A stretch of DNA of 64,000 nucleotides, from NCBI RefSeq assembly GCF_019249215.1, contig NZ_JAESDI010000012.1, positions 62,001 through 126,000 on the forward strand. Direction: 5' to 3'. Below are positions 10,376-20,116 of the stretch, piece by piece. This stretch comes from Alteromonas lipotrueae. GTDB lineage: Bacteria; Pseudomonadota; Gammaproteobacteria; Enterobacterales; Alteromonadaceae. Below the pieces are notes generated by a model. The model was not told the origin of the DNA. It searched no databases and saw only the letters and a list, made by a program, of their open reading frames with translations. The position numbers were made by a program, and so were the translations under genes. Each line of letters starts with the position of its first letter. Positions within the stretch are counted from its first letter, which is position 1.

Positions 10376-10712
10376 ATTCATTTTCCTTTTTTATGCGTGC
10401 GCCTATTGTAAACGTGCAAAGGCTGATAACAACTCGGAGCAGATGACATCAATATACACACCGAACACCTTATTCATCAAAAAGATACACATGTACAAAT
10501 GGGTAGCCTAGTACGAAAACTGTTTTTAACGTCTATATCGAAAGAATATCTTGGAACGCTATAGAATGTATACGAAAACAAAAATGATTAACGACTATTA
10601 CGCTAGAAGTTAATGTAAAACGAGGGTAGATGCTAATTTAAGAACGGACGTATAAGTCGAGCAAGGGAGAGAAAAGTGAAGTGTGAAGTGTGACGTTAAA
10701 TGTGAAGTGAAT
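10376..10712. other. fabV upstream gap with short repeated GTGAAGT
   Basis: This gap before the FKBP gene has no credible gene. Just before the FKBP terminator the sequence GTGAAGTGTGAAGTGTG is followed by a further GTGAAGTGA (about 10676-10710), a short degenerate tandem repeat. The rest is AT-rich and presumably holds the fabV promoter. Confidence 0.4.
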
Positions 10713-10746
10713 AAAAAGGTGAGCCCCCACAAGAGCTCACCTTTTT
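10713..10746 (-). terminator. Intrinsic terminator after the FKBP gene
   Basis: AAAAAGGTGAGC and GCTCACCTTTTT form a 12-base stem around a 10-base loop. The U-tract works on either strand, but only the minus-strand gene ends here. Confidence 0.8.
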
Positions 10747-10753
10747 GAGTGAA

Positions 10754-11374
10754 TTAACCTAAGATATCAAGCAATTCAACATCAAAAATTAACGTGCTGT
10801 ATGGTGCGATTGCTGCACCAGCTCCTTGCTCACCGTACGCAAGATCATGTGGTACGTATAAACGCAACTTAGCACCAACTTTCATAAGCTGTAGTGCTTC
10901 AGTCCAGCCTCTGATCACGCCACCAACTGGGAATTCAGCCGGTTGACCACGATCGTAAGAACTGTCAAAAACGTCACCTGAAGTAAGTGTGCCGTGGTAA
11001 TGCACGCGAACCGTGCTATCTGCAGTTGGCGTTTCGCCATCGCCTTCAGCCAATACTTCGTATTGTAGGCCAGATTCAGTTACCTGAACTTCTTCACGCT
11101 TTGCGTTTTCTTCAAGGAACTTAACGCCTTCTTCGATAACCGCTTTGCTTGCTTCTTCTTTCTCAGCTTGCATACGCTTATGGATTTCGCCGAATGCATC
11201 ACGTAGTGCGTCGTTATCAACCTGCGGAGCTTGACCCGCGAAAGCATCTTTTAACCCTGTCACTACCGCGTCAATAGCTAAACCTTCAAAAGGATTAGAT
11301 TGCAATTGTTGACCCATTTGAAAACCAATGCCGTAACTTGCTTGGGTTTCCACTGTGTTGAATGTATCAGTCAC
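10754..11374 (-). CDS. fklB: FKBP-type peptidyl-prolyl isomerase
   Basis: Peptidyl-prolyl cis-trans isomerase of the FklB/Mip type, acting in protein folding. The N-terminal dimerisation domain (YGIGFQMGQQLQ and a long charged helix) is followed by the FKBP domain from about residue 115 with VRVHYHGTLTSGDVFDSSYDRG, FPVGGVIRGWTEAL and LAYGEQGAG. I start at the GTG at 11374 because AGGAG lies 5 bases upstream; this gives 206 aa, the length of E. coli FklB. A longer frame to 11410 adds a Cys-rich stretch unlike the family. No signal peptide, so probably cytoplasmic. Confidence 0.93.
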   Translation of the reverse strand: MTDTFNTVETQASYGIGFQMGQQLQSNPFEGLAIDAVVTGLKDAFAGQAPQVDNDALRDAFGEIHKRMQAEKEEASKAVIEEGVKFLEENAKREEVQVTESGLQYEVLAEGDGETPTADSTVRVHYHGTLTSGDVFDSSYDRGQPAEFPVGGVIRGWTEALQLMKVGAKLRLYVPHDLAYGEQGAGAAIAPYSTLIFDVELLDILG

Positions 11375-11607
11375 AAGAACTCCTGAAATTAAATTACAAA
11401 TGCAGTACAAATTTCAAACAAACCGCGTTTCACGAATATGTTTCTGCATTTTCCGATGCAAGAGTGTAGCACACCATAATTTATCTTGCTTTGAGCATTA
11501 AATAGATGGGGGCAAATGGAACAAAATATTGTAAATTATAACGCAAAGTGGTTTTACAACTTGTTAAGTACTTAGTATGGTGAAGGCCATATAATTGGGA
11601 GGATAGC

Positions 11608-14229
11608 ATGCACACTCATTACGATGCTGAACTAAAAGATACAGTTAGATACCTTGGCAAAACGCTAGGTGAAACCATCAAAAACCAATTAGGCCAAGAG
11701 TGGCTTGATCGCATTGAGAAGATTCGAAAAGACGGCCGAGCGTCTTATCAGGGAGACACGAGTTGCAGTGATGAACTGAAAGAAACTTTCAAAACGATGA
11801 CCGACAGCGACTTGTTGACGGTAGGCCGTGCTTTCGCACAGTTTTTAAACCTAGGGAATATTGCTGAGCAAGAATATAACAGTGCAATGAATGTTGACGC
11901 GTCTATTGATGCACTGTTTAAGCATCTAGATAAAGCCGACCTCACGGCTGATAAAGTGCAAGAAGCAGTCGGAAAGTTGAACATCGACTTAGTATTAACG
12001 GCTCACCCTACCGAAGTCACACGTCGCACCCTTATTCATAAACATAAAGAGTTAGCAGACTGCTTACAGGCTGTGCATCAAGAGTCTTTAACCGATACAG
12101 ATAGAAGTAAGGTAGAGACTCGTGTTGCTGATTTAATTAGCCAAGCGTGGCACACAGAGGAAATTCGTTCTGTGCGCCCTACCCCTGTTGATGAAGCTCG
12201 TTGGGGGTTTTCAGTTATTGAAAATTCACTGTGGGAAGCTGTTCCCGATTTCCTGCGCGAGCTAGATGGCCGTTTGCAAGAAGACTACAGCGTGTCGCTT
12301 CCGCTAGATGCTTCACCGGTGCAATTTAGCTCTTGGATGGGCGGTGACCGCGACGGCAACCCGTTTGTAACCTCTAAAGTTACCGAGCAAGTATTACTAT
12401 TGGCGCGTAAACGTGCCGCGAAGCTTTTTGCGCTTGACTTAGACCGCTTGCAAGTTGAACTGTCTATGTACGACTGCAATAACACACTGCGTGAAAAAGT
12501 AGGCGATGCGAACGAGCCTTACCGCGCTCTACTTCGCCCTTTACTAGACCGTTTTATCGCTACCCGAGATGGTATTGCTAATTATTTAGCCGGTAAAAAC
12601 CCAGATACGTCTAACTGGATTGAAAGTAACGACGAACTGTTAGAAGCCCTACTACTTTGCCACCAGTCACTTATCGACTGTGGCATGGATGTAGTCGCTA
12701 GAGGCTTACTGCTAGATACCATTCGCCGTGCCCGCGTTTTTGGAATTCACCTACTTCGTTTAGATGTACGCCAAGATTCAGAACGCCACGCTGATGTATT
12801 TAGTGAACTTACACGTTACCTTGGGTTAGGTGACTACTCACAATGGAGCGAAGAAGACAAACAAGCCTTCTTGCTACGTGAGCTTGGCTCAAAGCGCCCA
12901 CTATTCCCTGCCCAATGGGGCGCATCGGAAGATGTGAAAGAAGTACTTGATACTTGTAAAGTAGTGGCTAAGCACAGCAAGCACGGTTTTGGTATTTACA
13001 TTATCTCGATGGCGAGTGAGCCATCAGATGTACTTGCCGTTCAATTACTGCTTAAAGAAAGCGGTGTTGATTGGCCAATGCCAGTTGCACCTTTGTTCGA
13101 AACGCTAGACGATTTAAACAACTCGCCAAGTGTTATGCGTAAATTGCTTTCTATCGACTGGTATCGTGGCTATGTGAAAGGCCGTCAATTCGTGATGATT
13201 GGTTATTCAGATTCAGCTAAAGATGCCGGCGCACTTGCGGCAGGTTGGGCTCAGTATCAATCTCAAGAAGCGCTAGTGGCTATTGCTGAAGAGTTTAACT
13301 GTTCACTTACCTTGTTCCACGGTCGTGGCGGTACAATTGGCCGAGGTGGTTTACCTGCCCACGCTGCTATTTATTCGCAGCCTCCTGGCTCATTAGAAGG
13401 TGGATTCCGTGTTACTGAACAGGGCGAAACTATTCGATATAAGTTTGGTATGCCTAAACTGGCCAAACGAAGCCTAGGCATTTATGCCAGCGCGATAATT
13501 GAAGCCATGTTGTTCCCACCCCCGGCGCCAAAAGAAGAGTGGCGTGAACTAATTACCACGATGGCAGGTCAGGGTCGCGACAACTACCGCGCTACTGTGC
13601 GCCATGACGAAGACTTTGTGCCTTACTTTCGCGTGGCGACACCTGAACAAGAGCTTGGTAAGTTACCGTTAGGCAGCCGACCTTCTAAGCGTAAGCCACA
13701 AGGTGGTATCGAAAGTCTTCGTGCTATTCCTTGGATATTTGCGTGGGCGCAAACACGCCTAGTCTTGCCGTCATGGTTAGGTGTAATGCGTGCTATCGAT
13801 AGCGTGAAAAATGCGGAAAATGAAAAAGTCGTGAATGAAATGTTTGCCGAATGGCCATTCTATCGTTCACGCTTATCGATGCTGGACATGGTATTCCATA
13901 AAGCGGATCCACGTATCAGTGAAGCCTACGATGAGCGCCTAGTACCGGAAGAGCTTAAGCATTTTGGTGCAGCCCTTCGAGAGGAACTTAAAGAAAGTAT
14001 TGCTTCATTGCTAGCATTAACTGGCGAAGACGACATTATGAAAGCTGATCCATTGGGTAAAGAATCAATGGAAATTCGCGCCGCTTACTTGCAGCCGCTT
14101 CATTACCTACAAATCGAATTGCTAGATAGAATTCGTAAAGCGGGTGACAATGCGCAAAATACCGCACTAGAGCGTGCCATGATGGTGACCATTACTGGTA
14201 TCGCAACAGGGATGCGTAATACAGGTTAG
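11608..14229 (+). CDS. ppc: Phosphoenolpyruvate carboxylase
   Basis: Anaplerotic enzyme making oxaloacetate from phosphoenolpyruvate and bicarbonate. Catalytic blocks are LVLTAHPTEVTRRT (His in the first signature), SWMGGDRDGNPFVT, VMIGYSDSAKDAG, and FHGRGGTIGRGGLPAH (glycine loop). It ends VTITGIATGMRNTG, the conserved C-terminus that contributes to the regulatory site. 873 aa is normal for bacteria (E. coli 883). GGGAGGA lies just upstream of the ATG. It is convergent with katG and shares a terminator. Confidence 0.98.
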   Translation: MHTHYDAELKDTVRYLGKTLGETIKNQLGQEWLDRIEKIRKDGRASYQGDTSCSDELKETFKTMTDSDLLTVGRAFAQFLNLGNIAEQEYNSAMNVDASIDALFKHLDKADLTADKVQEAVGKLNIDLVLTAHPTEVTRRTLIHKHKELADCLQAVHQESLTDTDRSKVETRVADLISQAWHTEEIRSVRPTPVDEARWGFSVIENSLWEAVPDFLRELDGRLQEDYSVSLPLDASPVQFSSWMGGDRDGNPFVTSKVTEQVLLLARKRAAKLFALDLDRLQVELSMYDCNNTLREKVGDANEPYRALLRPLLDRFIATRDGIANYLAGKNPDTSNWIESNDELLEALLLCHQSLIDCGMDVVARGLLLDTIRRARVFGIHLLRLDVRQDSERHADVFSELTRYLGLGDYSQWSEEDKQAFLLRELGSKRPLFPAQWGASEDVKEVLDTCKVVAKHSKHGFGIYIISMASEPSDVLAVQLLLKESGVDWPMPVAPLFETLDDLNNSPSVMRKLLSIDWYRGYVKGRQFVMIGYSDSAKDAGALAAGWAQYQSQEALVAIAEEFNCSLTLFHGRGGTIGRGGLPAHAAIYSQPPGSLEGGFRVTEQGETIRYKFGMPKLAKRSLGIYASAIIEAMLFPPPAPKEEWRELITTMAGQGRDNYRATVRHDEDFVPYFRVATPEQELGKLPLGSRPSKRKPQGGIESLRAIPWIFAWAQTRLVLPSWLGVMRAIDSVKNAENEKVVNEMFAEWPFYRSRLSMLDMVFHKADPRISEAYDERLVPEELKHFGAALREELKESIASLLALTGEDDIMKADPLGKESMEIRAAYLQPLHYLQIELLDRIRKAGDNAQNTALERAMMVTITGIATGMRNTG

Positions 14230-14280
14230 TACCTATCTTGATAGGTACGTAATCATACTATTTAACCAAATAGCACAAAT

Positions 14281-14308
14281 AAAAAAGCCCGCTTGAAGCG
14301 GGCTTTTT
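14281..14308. terminator. Bidirectional terminator between ppc and katG
   Basis: AGCCCGCT/AGCGGGCT arms (14286-14293, 14297-14304) with a 3-base loop, A-run before and TTTTT after. It can end both the ppc transcript (plus) and the katG transcript (minus). Confidence 0.85.
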
Positions 14309-14334
14309 AGTGAGTTTACATTACAAACTGAATG

Positions 14335-16584
<2,250 letters not shown>

Positions 16585-16858
16585 TTATTATTCTAGTTAT
16601 TAGATTTATATTACTACAGTGAGTTTTTTCGATGCTGATGAATAGGTTTAACGATTAGGAAATCGTTGAACCTTACGATGAGAAAACAAGACCTTATAAA
16701 GCTATTCATCAACACTGACATGTAAAATTAATTAAAGAAAGCGTAGACAATATCAATGAATTTTCTATGCCTTTTATCTCGTTTTTTGTAAAAGCTTGTT
16801 GATAAATCATAGGGCAACAAACGATATTAGTAACTAATCCCTAGGCAGGAGGTCTTAT

Positions 16859-17452
16859 TTGAACAGATCACTTATAAACCCGCCCCTCGCCTTTTTTGCG
16901 CTAATGCCTATAACACAATTTGAACGGTTTACTTTGCCCTCAGGACTCTAGGAAGGTGTGAGCGACTCTGACTATAACGATAAATTACTTCAGATAAATG
17001 AAAACGGGGAACACCGCTTTTTTGAGGCATACATTGGCAGTGCATTTCGTCATGGCTGGCGCCTACCGTTTGTTTTTATCTCCCTACATAGATACCGATT
17101 GCAAAGTAATAGAATCGACTACCGGTAAAAACAATAAACCTACCTTAAGTAGCACTTATCAATTAGATGATTAGCAGAACCAATCATCCGTTCGCAACTT
17201 TTTAAACGTTTACCGATATTCAATAGAAGCGTTAGCCAATACGGCTACTGGCGACATCTCTGCTCTGTGGGTGGGTATCATGCATATTAACAATACAAAT
17301 GAACTCATCAGCCGTGTGATTTACCCAAATAAAAAGGCAGGATTATTGAGGTCGTAACAAACTGTCGGCAGCATGAATGCTGTCTTACAAAAATGAAATC
17401 TATTGAGTGCGATGAGTGCGTGTTAGTAGATAAACGGTTTGAAATTAAATAG
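16859..17452 (+). pseudogene. Decayed gene of unknown function
   Basis: A frame starts at TTG (16859) behind a perfect AGGAGG with 6 bases between. It reads about 30 residues (including FALMPITQFERFTLPSGL) to an in-frame TAG, then continues in the same frame (EGVSDSDYNDKLLQ, HRFFEAYIGSAFRHGWRLPF). Near 17085 the coding continues one frame over (YIDTDCKVIESTTGKNN), meets a TAG, goes on (YRYSIEALANTATGDISALW) and ends KKAGLLRS. A further frame ends CDECVLVDKRFEIK at 17452. Protein-like stretches in alternating frames with stops mark a broken gene. I do not recognise the family. Confidence 0.55.
17334..17384 (+). repeat. Partial copy of a structured repeat
   Basis: About 51 bases match the left half of the full element at 17538 at roughly four positions in five, including an identical 16-base block GTCGTAACAAACTGTC. 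The hairpin after it (CAGCAT/ATGCTG) differs in sequence from the full copy but keeps its pairing. No right end follows. The copy lies inside the decayed gene and supplies a stop to one of its frames. Confidence 0.65.
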
Positions 17453-17561
17453 TAGCCCCTCCCTTGCTAAGGATGCGGTGGCGGAGCCTACAGAGAAGTA
17501 TTTACGGCGAATTGATTATGTAGGTACCTCAAACAAAAAGGCAGAATTAGTAAGGTCGTAA
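17430..17561 (+). pseudogene. Second short coding remnant
   Basis: An open stretch reads (in part) SLAKDAVAEPTEKYLRRIDY and ends NKKAELVRS-stop inside the left arm of the full repeat. It has no start codon of its own and no upstream part, so it is a fragment rather than a gene. It ends almost exactly as the earlier remnant does (KKAGLLRS), because both ends are encoded by the repeat. Family not recognised. Confidence 0.4.
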
Positions 17562-17647
17562 CAAACTGTCAGTAGCATGGATGCTACTGCCAAGCCTCCA
17601 TGGATGGATACTCGGCGTGTTTGTGTAGAGCTTACTAATCCTGCCTT
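17538..17647. repeat. 110-base palindromic element with 17-base inverted ends
   Basis: The ends AAGGCAGAATTAGTAAG (17538-17554) and CTTACTAATCCTGCCTT (17631-17647) are inverted repeats with one mismatch. Inside lie the hairpin CAGTAGCAT-GG-ATGCTACTG and CCTCCATGGATGG. No ORF fits within it. Size and inverted ends suit a MITE or a large REP-like element; a related half-copy lies 204 bases upstream. No flanking target duplication could be identified with confidence. Confidence 0.7.
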
Positions 17648-17651
17648 GTAC

Positions 17652-17670
17652 ATGGGAGCAGCGCTCCCAT
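17652..17670 (-). terminator. Hairpin after mdh (possible terminator)
   Basis: ATGGGAGC-AGC-GCTCCCAT is a perfect 8-base stem 10 bases past the mdh stop. No U-tract follows on the minus strand, so it may stop transcription weakly or protect the 3' end. Confidence 0.45.
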
Positions 17671-17680
17671 AATCCTAGCT

Positions 17681-18619
17681 TTAGCCAGTTACGAAATCTA
17701 CGCCTAGCTTGATGTCGCCACGAAGGCCATCTAGCATGTCGTTTTTCGCTTTTTCTTCAAATGCGCTTAGCTCGCCATATGGCAAGATTTCTTCAACACC
17801 GTTAGCACCAAGGCGAACAGGGTGAGCGAAGAATGCAGCGTCGTCGCTGTCGTCAGTTTGAACGTAAGTGTATTCAACCACGTTCTCACCTTGCATTGCT
17901 GCAACCAAAGATAAGCAGAAACGTGCAGCTGCTTGACCCATTGAAAGGGTAGCAGAACCGCCGCCAGCTTTAGCTTCAACAACTTCAGTACCCGCATTTT
18001 GGATACGAGTAGTTAGGCTTGAAACTTCATCGTCAGAGAACTCAACACCTTCAACTTGCGAAAGCAAAGGAAGAATAGTTGTGCCTGAGTGACCACCGAT
18101 TACTGGAACGTGTACAGAAGCAACGTCTACTTCTTTAAGCTCAGCAACGAAAGTCTCGGCGCGAATTACGTCAAGGGTAGTAACACCGAACAATTTGTTC
18201 TTGTTATAAACACCTTTCGCTTTAAGCGTCTCAGCAGCAATCGCCACTGTTGTATTAACTGGGTTAGTAATAATGCCAACACAAGCATCTGGACAATTGT
18301 CAGCAACACCTTCAATAAGGTTCTTAACAATACCAGCGTTAATGTTGAACAAGTCTGAACGATCCATGCCCGGCTTACGCGGAACACCAGCAGGAATAAG
18401 AACAACGTCTGTACCTGTTAATGCACCAGCTAGGTCATCTTTACCGTGACCGGTTACTTTTACTGCAGTTGGGATGTGGCTTAAATCAACAGCTACACCA
18501 GGAACAACTGGCGCTACATCATAAAGCGCTAGCTCAGAACCAGCTGGCAATTGTGTTTTTAACAACAAAGACAGCGCTTGGCCAATACCACCGGCAGCAC
18601 CTAACACGGCTACTTTCAT
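17681..18619 (-). CDS. mdh: Malate dehydrogenase
   Basis: NAD-dependent malate/oxaloacetate interconversion in the TCA cycle. [20 protein letters not shown] is the NAD-binding fold. The mobile loop contains [17 protein letters not shown] with the substrate Arg residues, [12 protein letters not shown] follows, and the catalytic His is in [15 protein letters not shown]. 312 aa matches enteric Mdh. AGGAG precedes the ATG by 7 bases. It is divergent from argR, an arrangement seen in many gammaproteobacteria. Confidence 0.98.
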   Translation of the reverse strand: MKVAVLGAAGGIGQALSLLLKTQLPAGSELALYDVAPVVPGVAVDLSHIPTAVKVTGHGKDDLAGALTGTDVVLIPAGVPRKPGMDRSDLFNINAGIVKNLIEGVADNCPDACVGIITNPVNTTVAIAAETLKAKGVYNKNKLFGVTTLDVIRAETFVAELKEVDVASVHVPVIGGHSGTTILPLLSQVEGVEFSDDEVSSLTTRIQNAGTEVVEAKAGGGSATLSMGQAAARFCLSLVAAMQGENVVEYTYVQTDDSDDAAFFAHPVRLGANGVEEILPYGELSAFEEKAKNDMLDGLRGDIKLGVDFVTG

Positions 18620-18728
18620 ACCATTTCTCCTATGGGATTACTCACGTATTTAAACGGAACGTCACACTAATGCAACGCGGGGGAAAACTCAATCATCTGA
18701 TGGTCTTAATACGGCCATTTAAGGCAAT

Positions 18729-18766
18729 TTTATGTCGATATTCACTATCATGCATGATTATGCAAT
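18729..18766. promoter_or_regulatory. Candidate ARG boxes upstream of argR
   Basis: TGCATGATTATGCA at 18751-18764 is a perfect TGCAT-N4-ATGCA palindrome, the core of an ARG box (consensus TGAAT-N4-ATTCA). A weaker box with an intact ATTCA half lies just left (18729-18746), 2 bases away. Paired boxes two or three bases apart are how ArgR hexamers bind. The site sits in the mdh/argR intergenic region, so autoregulation of argR is likely. Confidence 0.55.
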
Positions 18767-18851
18767 TAAATTGCGCAAAGGTCACCTGTAAGGCACAATA
18801 TAAAATATACGATTATTTAACTTATTAACGTTAACAGATGTGCAGGATGCT

Positions 18852-19316
18852 ATGGCCAACGCAAAACAAGAGCAACTGATTAAAGCCTTTAAAGAAATTT
18901 TGAAAGCGGAAAGCTATGGGTCTCAGGGTGAAATTGTCGATGCCCTTAAAACTCAAGGCCATGACAATATTAGCCAATCTAAAATTTCCCGCATGCTAAG
19001 TAAATTTGGCGCAGTTCGTACCCGCAATGCTCGCGGCGATATGGTGTACTGCCTACCGCCTGAACTGGGTATGCCTACTGCTAAAAGCCCGTTAAAGCAA
19101 CTTGTTCTCGACATTGTGCATAATAATGTGATGGTAATTATTCGCACCAGCCCAGGTGCAGCGCAACTCATTGCACGCTTGCTTGACTCATTAAGCAAAA
19201 AAGATGGTGTGCTTGGTACCATTGCGGGCGACGATACCATTTTTATTGCACCTGCTGACGTGACCCTTATTGAAGAATTACGCCAACGGGTAGAAGACTT
19301 ATTCGAGAATGTATAA
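18852..19316 (+). CDS. argR: Arginine repressor
   Basis: Arginine-dependent transcriptional repressor of arginine biosynthesis. The N-terminal winged helix ([37 protein letters not shown]) is followed by the hexamerisation and arginine-binding domain ([32 protein letters not shown]). From ATG 18852 it is 154 aa (E. coli 156); AGGA lies 5 bases before it. An ATG four codons upstream is possible but has no good site. No arg biosynthesis genes lie in the window. Confidence 0.97.
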   Translation: MANAKQEQLIKAFKEILKAESYGSQGEIVDALKTQGHDNISQSKISRMLSKFGAVRTRNARGDMVYCLPPELGMPTAKSPLKQLVLDIVHNNVMVIIRTSPGAAQLIARLLDSLSKKDGVLGTIAGDDTIFIAPADVTLIEELRQRVEDLFENV

Positions 19317-19343
19317 GGCCCGACTAAATTTTTAAGCAAAAAA

Positions 19344-19367
19344 AACCGCCATAACAAGATGGCGGTT
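19344..19367. terminator. Hairpin after argR
   Basis: AACCGCCAT/ATGGCGGTT arms with a 6-base loop lie 27 bases past the argR stop. The long A-run is on the left, so the U-tract would serve a minus-strand transcript, though no minus-strand gene ends here. On the plus strand it is a stable hairpin with weak U content. It probably marks the argR 3' end. Confidence 0.45.
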
Positions 19368-20116
19368 AAGAATTTGTACCAGGGAGATACAAAACAACTT
19401 GGTAGCTGTGCATTTAAATTATCATAGACTTAGAAAAGAATAAGGAAAGAAAAGTAAAGAATTCGAAAACCACAATTAAATGTTTTATACGTTATAGAAT
19501 TAAATTTCACCACCAACCTTATAACATTAAAAAGCACATCCAACTATCCAAATTAAATTAAAAGCCACCTTACCTTTTACCACAACCTTTCCCCACAAAA
19601 AAATAAACGATAAATCAGAAAAAATCGCTTTTAATTTTTCAAATAATAGAACCTATTTTCATCTTCGATACAACACCCTCCCATTTTAAACTTCACATGA
19701 TATTTAACTGCCCCGCGTCTACGCTACACCTGCGCCCCTAATACACAAGCCCTTCACTAAACCCGCACTAAACCCGCACTAAACCCGCACTATTTGCATG
19801 CTAAACCTGCACACTATCTACCTCTCACATTATTTTTAATTTCTATCCATGCAAACCTCGTTTTATTTTTAAACAAGCCAAAAAGATAAAAAGCATAAGA
19901 ATTATTTTACAAATGTATAGGAGCGTAAAGGTTTCACCGCCCTGCGTATAATTAAAGTAAATTAAGTCTAAATAGAACAAATTATACACTTTGTAAATTG
20001 CCAAATAGCGCGACGAAGTGCTTAATTCTCCCGACAGAAAACATCTGTTCAAAATAAAAACTAATAAACGTCTTTGTAATTACTAAATGTAATCACCTTC
20101 GACAAGGGGAATTTAA
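19368..20116. other. AT-rich gap before the TonB receptor
   Basis: About 750 bases without a convincing gene. A 69-codon minus-strand frame (19843-20052) has no ribosome site and reads as AT-rich noise. The segment holds the 11-base tandem repeat at 19755 and two direct copies of TGTAATYAC (20075-20083 and 20088-20096) close to the receptor start. Its length and low GC suit a long promoter and leader for the receptor gene. Confidence 0.5.
19755..19791 (+). repeat. 11-base tandem repeat, three copies
   Basis: CACTAAACCCG is repeated three times exactly and begins a fourth copy; a degenerate unit (GCTAAACCTGCAC) lies 10 bases further on. Uniform spacing without unique spacers rules out CRISPR. 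Confidence 0.85.

Noticed and set aside
17334-17647. Integron attC site
   Set aside because: The paired ends and hairpins recall attC, and two coding remnants end at the element, but the GTTRRRY and RYYYAAC core sites are not present in matching positions and no integrase is seen.
18421-18828. 135-codon plus-strand frame over the mdh start and intergenic region
   Set aside because: It is antisense to mdh and runs through the promoter region and ARG boxes; the protein is low-complexity Gln/Leu/His.
19755-19791. CRISPR array
   Set aside because: The units are contiguous 11-mers without spacers.
19843-20052. 69-codon minus-strand frame in the AT-rich gap
   Set aside because: Composition is that of AT-rich non-coding DNA (Phe, Ile, Leu, Tyr) and no ribosome site precedes it.
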